Part shown: piece after piece, positions 16,461 through 24,996 of the stretch
Position numbering within the stretch: the stretch's first letter is position 1
How the letters are laid out: each line of letters starts with the position of its first letter
Origin: an uncultured Zetaproteobacteria bacterium
Lineage (GTDB): Bacteria > Pseudomonadota > Zetaproteobacteria > Mariprofundales > Mariprofundaceae
Direction: 5' to 3'
DNA: 33,234 nt
Assembly: GCA_947311795.1 (NCBI GenBank)
Contig: CAMZLX010000111.1
Span: forward strand, 1-33,234
Made by a program: the position numbers and the translations under genes
Notes under the pieces: generated by a model
The model's input: the letters and a program-made list of their open reading frames with translations, nothing else
Database searches by the model: none
Told to the model about the DNA's origin: nothing

Positions 16461-16504
16461 TGCTTATGTACGTGGTCTTACTATTAAAGCCACGTACATG
16501 AGCA
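16461..16504 (+). other. Long intercistronic hairpin (15-bp stem)
   Basis: Bases 16461-16475 pair with 16490-16504: 15 pairs with one T-G wobble (the central ten pairs include TACGTGG/CCACGTA) around a 14-base loop. It starts nine bases after the stop of protein A. No T run follows, so it is not a standard terminator. It looks like an mRNA 3'-end protector or processing site that allows protein A to be made in excess of the downstream genes. Confidence 0.65.
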
Positions 16505-16513
16505 TATTAATGT

Positions 16514-16534
16514 AAGACCTTAAACTAAGGTTTT
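16514..16534 (+). other. Short hairpin just before the protein B ribosome binding site
   Basis: AAGACCTTA (16514-16522) and TAAGGTTTT (16526-16534) pair around a three-base loop with one G-T pair. The Shine-Dalgarno AAGGAGAAGG follows within about six bases. It could be a weak attenuator or a structure that affects initiation. A-rich sequence rather than a T run follows the four Ts. Confidence 0.4.
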
Positions 16535-16551
16535 AAAAAAGGAGAAGGAAA

Positions 16552-17727
16552 ATGAAAAGAATGATAAAAAATGGGATGCTAGCATTGTCTGCATCACTGT
16601 TGCTTGTTGCAGCTAGTGGTACGGCTCATGCGGTTGCACCCGCAAACAGTGTTATTACAAACACGGCAAGCTTAACATATACGGGTTTGGTGACACCGAT
16701 TACAGCAAGCGTTGACCTTACGGTTTCTTTGGTTGTGACTGCACCAGGTATTTCAGATGGCGCGGCAAGCGCTGTGTTACCAGCTGATATTACCGTAGTT
16801 GAAGGAACTACAGGTACTGTGCCTATGACATTTACTGCGCAAAGTAATGGCGTAGATACATTTAATGTGTCAGGTACAGGTGCTAGCACCAACACGACTG
16901 GTACAACACCACCAACGTATACAACGACTGCAGGTACGCCGTTGACGCAAGTGACATTGGGTGCAACTGCACTGAGTGCGAATGCAGCAATCGGTGATAC
17001 AGTGCTTACAGTTCCATCTGATGGTGTAAATAATGGTCAAGTGAATGGTTTAACTGCTGGTGATACTGTTGTTATTGGTGGTGTTCCATACACAATTGCT
17101 AGTGTTGTTGATAATGCAACAGGTAGCTCAACTATAACGTTAACTACGCCATTGACGACAGCTCCTGTAGTTGGTGATTTGATTGCTGAAACAGTTGATG
17201 TTTTGATGGTGCTTACCAATGCTGGTACCTTTACAAACATCGCAAACCCTGGTTTTACAGATGTAACAACGACATTGACATCTGTAACAGATCCAGCAGT
17301 AACGTCTTCTGATGTTGTTCGTGTAAACCTTACTTCTGTAACGTTTACCAAATTGGTTCGTAATGTGACCAATCCTAACAGTGTGGCTGGTGCGGTTGGT
17401 ACCACAGTTGGTGCATCTACATACTTTGATACGGCTGGCAGCGTCACTGCTGTAACTGGTGACGTATTGGAATACTATATCGCAGTAACAGTGCCAGCAG
17501 GTGGTACTGCATTGTCGACAGCGAAAATTGTGGATGATGTTCCAGCGTTTACGACGTATGTGGCAGGTTCTACAACATTGAATGCTGTAGCTGCGGTTGA
17601 TGTTGGTGGTACGACACCATTGGCAACAGTGAATGGTGGTATGCCTGTAAACGATGCTGGCTCTGCTGCTGGTGTAGTTGCAGCGGGTGCTACTGCAGAA
17701 GTTACTTTCCAAGTAACAGTTCAGTAA
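16552..17727 (+). CDS. Exported Thr/Val/Ala-rich DUF11 surface protein B
   Basis: 391-residue secreted protein related to protein A. A GGAGAAGG ribosome binding site precedes the ATG. A signal peptide ends at about SGTAHA. The mature start NSVITNTASLTYTGLVTP and then ITASVDLTVSLVV match the starts of protein A and the giant protein. The middle contains GDTVVIGGVPYTI and VVGDLIAE, shared with protein A. The last about 130 residues form a DUF11 domain (GDVLEYYIAVTVPAGGTALS, DDVPAFTTYVAGSTTLN) ending with the strand AEVTFQVTVQ. Very few charged residues and no visible Cys suit a stable extracellular protein. It is separated from the giant gene by only 23 bases, so the two are probably coupled. 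Confidence 0.84.
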   Translation: MKRMIKNGMLALSASLLLVAASGTAHAVAPANSVITNTASLTYTGLVTPITASVDLTVSLVVTAPGISDGAASAVLPADITVVEGTTGTVPMTFTAQSNGVDTFNVSGTGASTNTTGTTPPTYTTTAGTPLTQVTLGATALSANAAIGDTVLTVPSDGVNNGQVNGLTAGDTVVIGGVPYTIASVVDNATGSSTITLTTPLTTAPVVGDLIAETVDVLMVLTNAGTFTNIANPGFTDVTTTLTSVTDPAVTSSDVVRVNLTSVTFTKLVRNVTNPNSVAGAVGTTVGASTYFDTAGSVTAVTGDVLEYYIAVTVPAGGTALSTAKIVDDVPAFTTYVAGSTTLNAVAAVDVGGTTPLATVNGGMPVNDAGSAAGVVAAGATAEVTFQVTVQ

Positions 17728-17753
17728 GAACGTTAAGTAAGTAAAGCGAAGTG

Positions 17754-20700
17754 ATGCTGAACATCAAACAATATGCGCAAGGCGCACTATCTACATTCGT
17801 AGATGGTGCGTTTGGCATGTTGCGTTCAGCATTACTGACTTTGCTTGTTTTCTTGCCAATTTCAATTGCTCATGCTGCTTTTGTTGCACCTCAGGTGATT
17901 ACAAGTACAGCGACTTTAAATTCAAACTTGCCACAGTTAACTGCGACAGTAGACGTATTTCCTCTAGCCGTTGTAGTGGTGCGCACACCTGCAGTGATTA
18001 CCTTTCTGCATCTCAATAGCGTAACCAATGTATATACCCCTGCTGATGTTTATCATGCAGGACAAACGATTTATATTCAAGTTGCCGATGGCGACCAAAA
18101 TACAGACCCAACAACCGTTCAAACGGTTACCATTACACTAACAGACAATGTTAGTGGTGATACAGAAACGCTTGTTTTAACAGAAACAGGACCAAACACA
18201 GGTGAATTTAGGGGTAGCGTTGCTTCCACTCGCAGTACAACGGCAACACCCAACAATAGTGTTGTTTCGGTCAGCGTGGATACGGAGCTAGTTGCCACAT
18301 ATACAGACCCGCTGGACGCCATTACAACGGTAGCAGCTGCTGCATTGGTGGATCCTTTTGGTATTTTGTTTGATTCATCAACAGGCACACCTATTGATGG
18401 TGCGACGATTACTATTATTAATGTTGCGACAGGTCTTCCTGCTACCGTGTTTGGTGATGATGGCGTAAGCGCATTTCCTTCAACGATTATTTCAGGTGGC
18501 ACTGTTACAGATGCTTCAGGTGCTGTGTATAACTTTGCACCAGGCAAGTATCGGTTCCCTTTTATGAATGTGGGTACTTATCAATTACAAATCACACCAC
18601 CTGTGGGATACAACTTCCCATCGCAAGCTACAGATGCATCAATCCAAGCATTGCCAACTGCTGCAACACAAGTTGGTGGCTCTTACGCACTTGTTCCTGC
18701 TTCGCGTGGTGCAACTTTTAATATCGTAGCAGGTCCACCATTACATATTGATATTCCTTTGGATGCGAAAGGTGTGAATTTGTTTGTTCAGAAAACTTCA
18801 TTAACACCATCTGCTGCAATTGGAGAGCGTGTTACGTATCAGGTTAGTGTTGAGAATGTTAATGCTGTAGCAGCTTCGAGTGCAACGATTATCAGTGATA
18901 CTTTACCGCTTGGCTTCCGCTATCAAGCAGGTTCAACAATGCTTGATGGCGTTTCAGTGGCTGACCCAGCCATTGCTAGCAATGGTAGAGACCTTAGCTT
19001 TAATATTGGTGTGGTTGCAGCAGCTTCAGTAAGAAAACTTGTATATACCGTTGTGGTTGGGGCAAATGCAAAACTTGGTGTTTCAACGAATGTTGCATTT
19101 GCTTCAGGCACTATGGCAGCGGTTGCTGTGCAATCCAATGTTTCCAAAGCTTCTGTTGTTATACGTGAAGATTTAATTCGTAGTCGTGGCTATATTGCAG
19201 GTGTTGTGTTTGTTGATACAAATATGAACGAACTTCAAGATGATGATGAGAAAGGTGTGCAAGGTGTGCGGATCTTTATGGAAGATGGTCGCAACACAGT
19301 AACCGATAAAGATGGACGTTACCATTTTGATGGGTTACGTCTTGGTGGGCATGTTGTGCAGATGGATAAAATCACTATCCATGAACGTTTCCAAGCAGTT
19401 GCGCTTACACAAACACGTTTTTCAGATAATAATTTCTCACAATTTGCAGATGTGAATGCAGGAGGGCTTGTTCGTGCAAACTTCCGTTTGGTTGAACGTG
19501 CACCTGATAAAATGCCAGTGACTGTGATTCATGCACTAAGTGAAGAAGAAGGTTTGGTTTGGGCTGATGTTGACATCAAACGTAGTGATGAAGTGAAACT
19601 ATTCACTTTGAATGGCTTCTATATGTTACCCAAAGGTTGGAATTATGTTGAGGGCACAGCATCTGTAGATGGTGCGGCTATTGAGCCAGAGGCAACACCA
19701 GCAGGGCTTACTTGGAAACTGGATGCTGATAAAGATACACAGCACATTCGCTTGGCAATAAAAGGTGATGGTGAATCGGGCTTAAAACAAGCCGTTGCTT
19801 ATGCACGTTTTACCTCCCCTGGTACTGAAAAAGGGCGCACAGGTCTTGCAAAATTAAACATTAAAGACACCTTGGAAGAATTGCGTGACCAACGTTCATT
19901 TACATTGAATACAAACTTTGCAAGTCGTAAAGCAGTGCTGCCTGAAGAAGAATTACATAAGCTGGATGATTTGATTCAATCACTTCAAGGGCTTGTGATT
20001 CGTGAATTGATTGTTGAAGGGCATACCAATAATATTCGTATTGCGCCAAACCATAGAGATGAGTTTGCGAACAACACAGTGTTGTCTCAAGCGCGTGCTG
20101 ATTATGTAGCACAATACTTTAAAGAGAAATTACATCTTGCGGATGAATTGGTTACTGCGATTGGTCATGGTCCTACGCAGCCTATTTATAGCAATAAAAC
20201 AAGGCAGGGTCGTAAGCTTAATCGTCGTGTAGTTCTAAAAATAAGTGCAGATAAAGTGATTCATGACTTCTCATTTGAACTTCAAGATAAAGTTGCAGAC
20301 GCTTATGGTGAAGCATTAGATGACTGGGATTATCAAGAAAAAGAGGTTGTTCATGTAGAGCAAAGTAGAAAAGAAGGCCTTCTTTACCCATCAGCAGAGC
20401 AGAGTTTGCCAAATAGAATTATGGCTGTCCGTGTTGCTTTAGACTCTAGGTTACAAATGCGACTTTTGGTTGATGGTCAGAAAGTATCTAGCGAACGTAT
20501 TGGTTTTAAAGCAGAAGATTCAAAAACAGGATTAACGACTTATACTTTTATTGGTGTTGATTTTGGAGAAACAGGCACACATATATTGCAACTTCAAGGT
20601 TTGGATTCATTTGGTAATGCGCGTTATGATGAAACGATTGAAGTTGTTCGCACGGGTAAAATTGCTAAAATCAAACTCGCGGAAACAGCAAATAATATTG

Positions 20701-23390
20701 CTGATGGTAAAACGCCAATTCGCTTTAAACTTGAAGTAAGTGATAATCGTGGCGTGGTTATCAATGGTTCACTACAACTCAAACAATTGGGTGGTGATTT
20801 GCTGGCAAGAAAATTATCTGAAGTGTCTGCATTGGCTCAAGAAACATCTGTGGATGTGCATGTGAGTAAAGATGGTTGGGTAGAAATGGCACCTGTAAGT
20901 ACCAGTGGTACGAAACGTATCGTGTTGGGTTATGGTGATATTCAGGAAACGATTGAAGTGTATGTTAAACCTGAAGTTCGCGACTGGATTTTGGTTGGTT
21001 TCGCAGAAGGTACAGTAGGTTACAATAAACTTTCGGGTGCAATTCAGCCTGTGACTCAAGCCAATGAAGCCGACAGACTTTATAAAGATGGTCGTATTGC
21101 ATTCTATGCTAAAGGTCAAGTTTCTGACGATTTCTTGCTTACCATGTCGTATGATACACAGGCAAAAGATGCAGCTGAGAAAAACAGCCGCTTTGGTGAT
21201 ATTGATCCGAATTCCATGTATACGATTTATGGTGATACAACACAGCAACAATTTGATGGTACAAGTAGTAAAAAATTATACCTGAAAATTGAACGGGATA
21301 GATTCTATGCATTGTTTGGTGATTATAATACAGGGCTAACAACCACAGAATTAACACGTTATTCACGTACATTTACGGGTGTTAAAGCTGAATTGCATGA
21401 AGATAAGGTTGGTTTCTCAGCATTTGCGACACAAACCAGTCTCACGTCTGTGCGTGATGATATTCAGGGTAAAGGTATCAGTGGGTTATACCGTTTAAGC
21501 CGTCAAAATATTATTACCAATTCTGAAACCATTCGCATTGAAACTGTGGATAGGTTTAAAAGCGAAGTTATTTTGAAATCAACTCAGCTTACACGTCATG
21601 TTGATTATGATATTGATTATGCCTTGGGTACAATTTGGTTTAAACAACCTGTGTTGAGCAAAGATGTAGATTTGAACCCAATCATGATTCGTGTTGAATA
21701 TGAATCGGATGATAGAGCTGATCAATTCACGGTTGCTGGTGGGCGTGTGTATGTGAAACCAACGACAGATATTGAGTTGGGTGGTACATTTGTGTCTGAA
21801 GGTCACTTGGGTGGAAGCGATACTCTAAGTGGAGTAGATGCGAAGATTCAACTTTCAGATCAAGTTGAAATTCGTGCCGAAGCTGCAACCAGTACCAATA
21901 ACAATGTGAATGCTCAAGCTTGGAAAGTTGAAGCGCGTTTGGCAGGCGAGACTTTAAGCGGAACAGCTTATGCAAGAAGGCAAGATGACAACTTTGGTTT
22001 AGGTCAGCAGTTGGGTAGTGAGAATGCAACAACTAAGATTGGTGCAGATGGACAATATCGCTTAAATGACGACGCAAGTTTTAATGGTGAAGTATTCCGC
22101 CAAAAAGTAAGCAATACAGGTGCGACACGTGATATGGGAAGCGTGACATACAAACAGAACTTAGATGAATCATTAGAGGTTCGTGGTGGCGTTCGTGTGA
22201 ACCGTGATATTGATGGTGCTGGTAATAAAACAGGCTCAACTCTAGCCAGTGTTGGGGCAACGAAAAAATTAACCAACCGTTTGTCTGTGCGTGCTAACCA
22301 TGAACAAGCTTTGGCAACCGAGAATGGTGTGGATTATCCAACACGGACAAGTATTGGTGCGGATTATCGTGTGACAGCTACAACAACGTTAAATGCAACC
22401 CAAGAGTGGACACGTGGCAACAAACAAGATACATCTTCTACACGTGTTGGTGTAAATACCCAACCTTGGAATGGTGCTCAAATGACGACCAGTTATGAGA
22501 AGCAATTGAGCGAAAATGGCAACCGTAGCTTTGCCAATGCGGGTTTATTACAAACTTGGAAAATTGATGAAGCGCTCTCGTTCAGTGCAAGTATTGATAG
22601 AACCAAAGTGCTTACAACAACAGCACCTACGCAAATTAATCTTAATGCACCTGTGGTCACTGGTGGTGAATCATTTACTGCATATTCAGTTGGTGCTGAT
22701 TATAAACCAGGTACTTGGCTTTGGACCAACCGTATGGAATATCGCACCAGTGATTTAAGTACACACCGTGGTGCGACAACAGGTTTGCAAGGTCATGTTC
22801 ATGAGAATTTGGCTGCACAGTTTACGCTACGTTGGCAACGTGATGTTTTGGCTTCCACGGCGGCGACATTGAGCTCTGAAGCATCATTACGCGCTGCATG
22901 GCGTCCATCGTATGATCAGCTTATCTTGCTTGAACGTTTTGATGTTCGCCGCAATGAACAAACAGGTTCTGGTACGAGTACAAGAAGCTTACGTTATATC
23001 AATAATATGACTGCAAACTGGCAGTCTTATGATGCTTGGCGTGTTCGCTTTAACCATGGTATTAAATGGACAGATGAAACTATTGCGACAAGCTCATGGT
23101 CAGGCTTGACTGACTTGCTAGGTGCACAACTTATCTATGACTTTAATGAAGATTGGGACTTGACATTGCAAGCTGCAACATTACGTGTTCGTCATTTACA
23201 TAACTATCAAGCAACTGCTGGTTTGGCTGTTGGTTTCAACATGATGGACGACTTATGGATGAGCTTGGGTTACAACTTTGTTGGCTTTTATGACCAAGAC
23301 TTCACCGCAGCAGAGTATGCACGCAAAGGTGTTTACCTACGCTTCCGCTTTAAATTTGACCAAGATAGCCTTGAGGAATGGTTAAAATAG
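17754..23390 (+). CDS. Giant outer-membrane protein: DUF11, SdrD-B-like, OmpA-like and barrel-like regions
   Basis: About 1,878 residues. A long signal peptide (hydrophobic core in SALLTLLVFLPISIAHAA) is followed by VITSTATLNSN, like proteins A and B. Then come a region with a calcium-dependent-adhesin look (about 85-210, GDQNTDPTTVQTVTITLTD); a DUF11 domain (about 340-465, NLFVQKTSLTPSAAIGERV); an SdrD-B-like domain (about 476-540, GVVFVDTNMNELQDDDEKG); an OmpA-like peptidoglycan-binding domain (about 710-830, LIVEGHTNNIR and QARADYVAQYF then LNRRVVLKI); a linker; and about 800 residues of alternating amphipathic strands ending YLRFRFKFDQ, consistent with an outer-membrane barrel. GTG at 17751 is immediately before the ATG used here, and the ribosome binding site is weak. 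Likely the membrane anchor or exporter of the array (inference). Confidence 0.82.
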   Translation: MLNIKQYAQGALSTFVDGAFGMLRSALLTLLVFLPISIAHAAFVAPQVITSTATLNSNLPQLTATVDVFPLAVVVVRTPAVITFLHLNSVTNVYTPADVYHAGQTIYIQVADGDQNTDPTTVQTVTITLTDNVSGDTETLVLTETGPNTGEFRGSVASTRSTTATPNNSVVSVSVDTELVATYTDPLDAITTVAAAALVDPFGILFDSSTGTPIDGATITIINVATGLPATVFGDDGVSAFPSTIISGGTVTDASGAVYNFAPGKYRFPFMNVGTYQLQITPPVGYNFPSQATDASIQALPTAATQVGGSYALVPASRGATFNIVAGPPLHIDIPLDAKGVNLFVQKTSLTPSAAIGERVTYQVSVENVNAVAASSATIISDTLPLGFRYQAGSTMLDGVSVADPAIASNGRDLSFNIGVVAAASVRKLVYTVVVGANAKLGVSTNVAFASGTMAAVAVQSNVSKASVVIREDLIRSRGYIAGVVFVDTNMNELQDDDEKGVQGVRIFMEDGRNTVTDKDGRYHFDGLRLGGHVVQMDKITIHERFQAVALTQTRFSDNNFSQFADVNAGGLVRANFRLVERAPDKMPVTVIHALSEEEGLVWADVDIKRSDEVKLFTLNGFYMLPKGWNYVEGTASVDGAAIEPEATPAGLTWKLDADKDTQHIRLAIKGDGESGLKQAVAYARFTSPGTEKGRTGLAKLNIKDTLEELRDQRSFTLNTNFASRKAVLPEEELHKLDDLIQSLQGLVIRELIVEGHTNNIRIAPNHRDEFANNTVLSQARADYVAQYFKEKLHLADELVTAIGHGPTQPIYSNKTRQGRKLNRRVVLKISADKVIHDFSFELQDKVADAYGEALDDWDYQEKEVVHVEQSRKEGLLYPSAEQSLPNRIMAVRVALDSRLQMRLLVDGQKVSSERIGFKAEDSKTGLTTYTFIGVDFGETGTHILQLQGLDSFGNARYDETIEVVRTGKIAKIKLAETANNIADGKTPIRFKLEVSDNRGVVINGSLQLKQLGGDLLARKLSEVSALAQETSVDVHVSKDGWVEMAPVSTSGTKRIVLGYGDIQETIEVYVKPEVRDWILVGFAEGTVGYNKLSGAIQPVTQANEADRLYKDGRIAFYAKGQVSDDFLLTMSYDTQAKDAAEKNSRFGDIDPNSMYTIYGDTTQQQFDGTSSKKLYLKIERDRFYALFGDYNTGLTTTELTRYSRTFTGVKAELHEDKVGFSAFATQTSLTSVRDDIQGKGISGLYRLSRQNIITNSETIRIETVDRFKSEVILKSTQLTRHVDYDIDYALGTIWFKQPVLSKDVDLNPIMIRVEYESDDRADQFTVAGGRVYVKPTTDIELGGTFVSEGHLGGSDTLSGVDAKIQLSDQVEIRAEAATSTNNNVNAQAWKVEARLAGETLSGTAYARRQDDNFGLGQQLGSENATTKIGADGQYRLNDDASFNGEVFRQKVSNTGATRDMGSVTYKQNLDESLEVRGGVRVNRDIDGAGNKTGSTLASVGATKKLTNRLSVRANHEQALATENGVDYPTRTSIGADYRVTATTTLNATQEWTRGNKQDTSSTRVGVNTQPWNGAQMTTSYEKQLSENGNRSFANAGLLQTWKIDEALSFSASIDRTKVLTTTAPTQINLNAPVVTGGESFTAYSVGADYKPGTWLWTNRMEYRTSDLSTHRGATTGLQGHVHENLAAQFTLRWQRDVLASTAATLSSEASLRAAWRPSYDQLILLERFDVRRNEQTGSGTSTRSLRYINNMTANWQSYDAWRVRFNHGIKWTDETIATSSWSGLTDLLGAQLIYDFNEDWDLTLQAATLRVRHLHNYQATAGLAVGFNMMDDLWMSLGYNFVGFYDQDFTAAEYARKGVYLRFRFKFDQDSLEEWLK

Positions 23391-23427
23391 ATTAGACTGC
23401 TTTATCGAATGAAAGATAGGTGAGGTT

Positions 23428-24318
23428 ATGGCAAGAATTAATGATGATGGTTTTTTAGAGCTTTCCGGCGTTAATAATAAGGTGTTTCAAGAAGTTTTGA
23501 ATGCTGAGAAATTCTCAATTCTTTCTGGTGTTAGCCCGCTAAACTTACGTATATTAAACCAAGCTTCACATTTACTGAACGTATCTCAAGGTGTTGAAAT
23601 GATGCATGCTGGGGACACGCCTCACGACCTATATTTTATTAATAAAGGCTCAGTATCTATTGGTAAAAAAATAAATGATGAAATGAAGGTGGTTGCTAAA
23701 CTTATAGCAGGTAATTTTTATGGTGAATACGGTGCGATGCGTGGAAAAACACGATTTGCATCCGTTTACACAGCTGAAAAATCTGAAATAATTCGTGTAG
23801 ATTTAAATGCTGTGCAGCAAGTATTTGATGCAGATGAAGCATTTAAGTCTAGAGTTTATACGGTGATGCAAGAGAGGCTGCTTAAAAGTTTCTTGTTTAG
23901 TTATTCGGCATTTAGAAAACTATCTTCAACGGTACGGGACATACTGACCAAAGATCTTGAAGTGGTTGAACTTGAACGGGATAATATGTTGTTTCGAGAA
24001 GGTGACGAAGCTAAAAAGTTTTATTTAATTTTATCGGGTGAAGCTGAGTTAACCGTAAATGTTGATGACGTACCCACTGTTTTGGAAGTGCGTCGTGAAA
24101 ATGGTGTATTAGGGGAAGTACGTCGGGAAGAAGGAAAAAAGTATGCCTATGGTGTCTATGCGGCAAATGGATTGGATTTGTTGGTATTGGATAAAAAATC
24201 CATGCAAAACATACAAAAAGCTAATTCTGAAGCTTTGCTTCTTCTTAAACAAATGATGAACCATTCCGCTAAAAAAACAGCATTGGTGATGAATAAAATT
24301 TTAGGAAAGAGTGCTTAA
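23428..24318 (+). CDS. Protein with two cyclic-nucleotide-binding (CRP-fold) domains
   Basis: 296 residues, cytoplasmic. The first cNMP-type domain (about 30-150) has the phosphate-binding cassette features GEYGAMRGKTRFASV (Glu100, Arg109). The second (about 170-285) has FREGDEAKKFYLILSGEAEL but lacks the Arg in its cassette (GEVRREEGKKYAYGV), so it probably does not bind ligand. No helix-turn-helix or enzyme domain is visible, so it is not a CRP-type transcription factor; it may act as a cAMP/c-di-GMP-type sensor or a regulatory subunit. It starts 37 bases after the giant gene on the same strand and overlaps convergent recO by four bases at its end. Confidence 0.86.
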   Translation: MARINDDGFLELSGVNNKVFQEVLNAEKFSILSGVSPLNLRILNQASHLLNVSQGVEMMHAGDTPHDLYFINKGSVSIGKKINDEMKVVAKLIAGNFYGEYGAMRGKTRFASVYTAEKSEIIRVDLNAVQQVFDADEAFKSRVYTVMQERLLKSFLFSYSAFRKLSSTVRDILTKDLEVVELERDNMLFREGDEAKKFYLILSGEAELTVNVDDVPTVLEVRRENGVLGEVRREEGKKYAYGVYAANGLDLLVLDKKSMQNIQKANSEALLLLKQMMNHSAKKTALVMNKILGKSA

Positions 24319-24989
24319 TTATGCTTAATTTGATGCGCTGAAAAGCTTGAGCGTATCATTTCATTCCATATGTTGGTGTAACTATCCGCCAGTTGTATGT
24401 TTGAATTTGTTAAATGGTTGCGAAAACTTTTGCGGCAACCTGAGGAAACGGTTAGTCCTTGGTGTTGAGCGCAGGTAACGCAACACAAATGTGAATGTTT
24501 CCAGAACATAACTTCTGATAAGTGAATCATCTCAGAGCATTGCCAACAGTGCTCAAAATCGCCAACCCAACCTGCATCCAACATCATGGACCATATGGCT
24601 GCGGCTACACCTGAATCTTCAGGTCTGTGGGATAATGTATGCAGTGCATTCCAAAGTTCATTAAAACCAGCGTGAACACCATCAGGAAATAAGATGGATG
24701 CTTTGGCGAGTAGTGTTTGCCCGGCTAACATTTTTTGCTCTTGAAGCAGTGGTTTTAACCGTTGAACTTCAATCAATGTACCCATGCTACCAGTTCGGGG
24801 TTCACGCCATCGAATATTCAGGTGATGCAACGGCATAAGGCTAGCGCGATAAGGGCTTTTGGTGCGTCGTGCACCCCGTGCCATAAGGCTAATGCGCCCA
24901 TGGTTTTTGGTTAAAAGGTGTAGAATTAAAGATGAGTCGCTAAAGGGTAGGGCGCGTAATAACAACGCATCATCCTTTTGTTCCATCAT
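24315..24989 (-). CDS. recO: DNA repair protein RecO
   Basis: Recombination mediator of the RecFOR pathway that helps load RecA on SSB-coated DNA, 224 residues. The N-terminal OB fold includes DALLLRALPFSDSSLILHLLTKNHGRISLMARGAR. The C-terminal helical part has a zinc-binding pattern CWQC ... CVTC (about 163-188). It lies directly after era (seven-base gap), the widespread era-recO order. Near-zero spacing with a convergent gene. Confidence 0.94.
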   Translation of the reverse strand: MMEQKDDALLLRALPFSDSSLILHLLTKNHGRISLMARGARRTKSPYRASLMPLHHLNIRWREPRTGSMGTLIEVQRLKPLLQEQKMLAGQTLLAKASILFPDGVHAGFNELWNALHTLSHRPEDSGVAAAIWSMMLDAGWVGDFEHCWQCSEMIHLSEVMFWKHSHLCCVTCAQHQGLTVSSGCRKSFRNHLTNSNIQLADSYTNIWNEMIRSSFSAHQIKHN

Positions 24990-24996
24990 AAGACGT

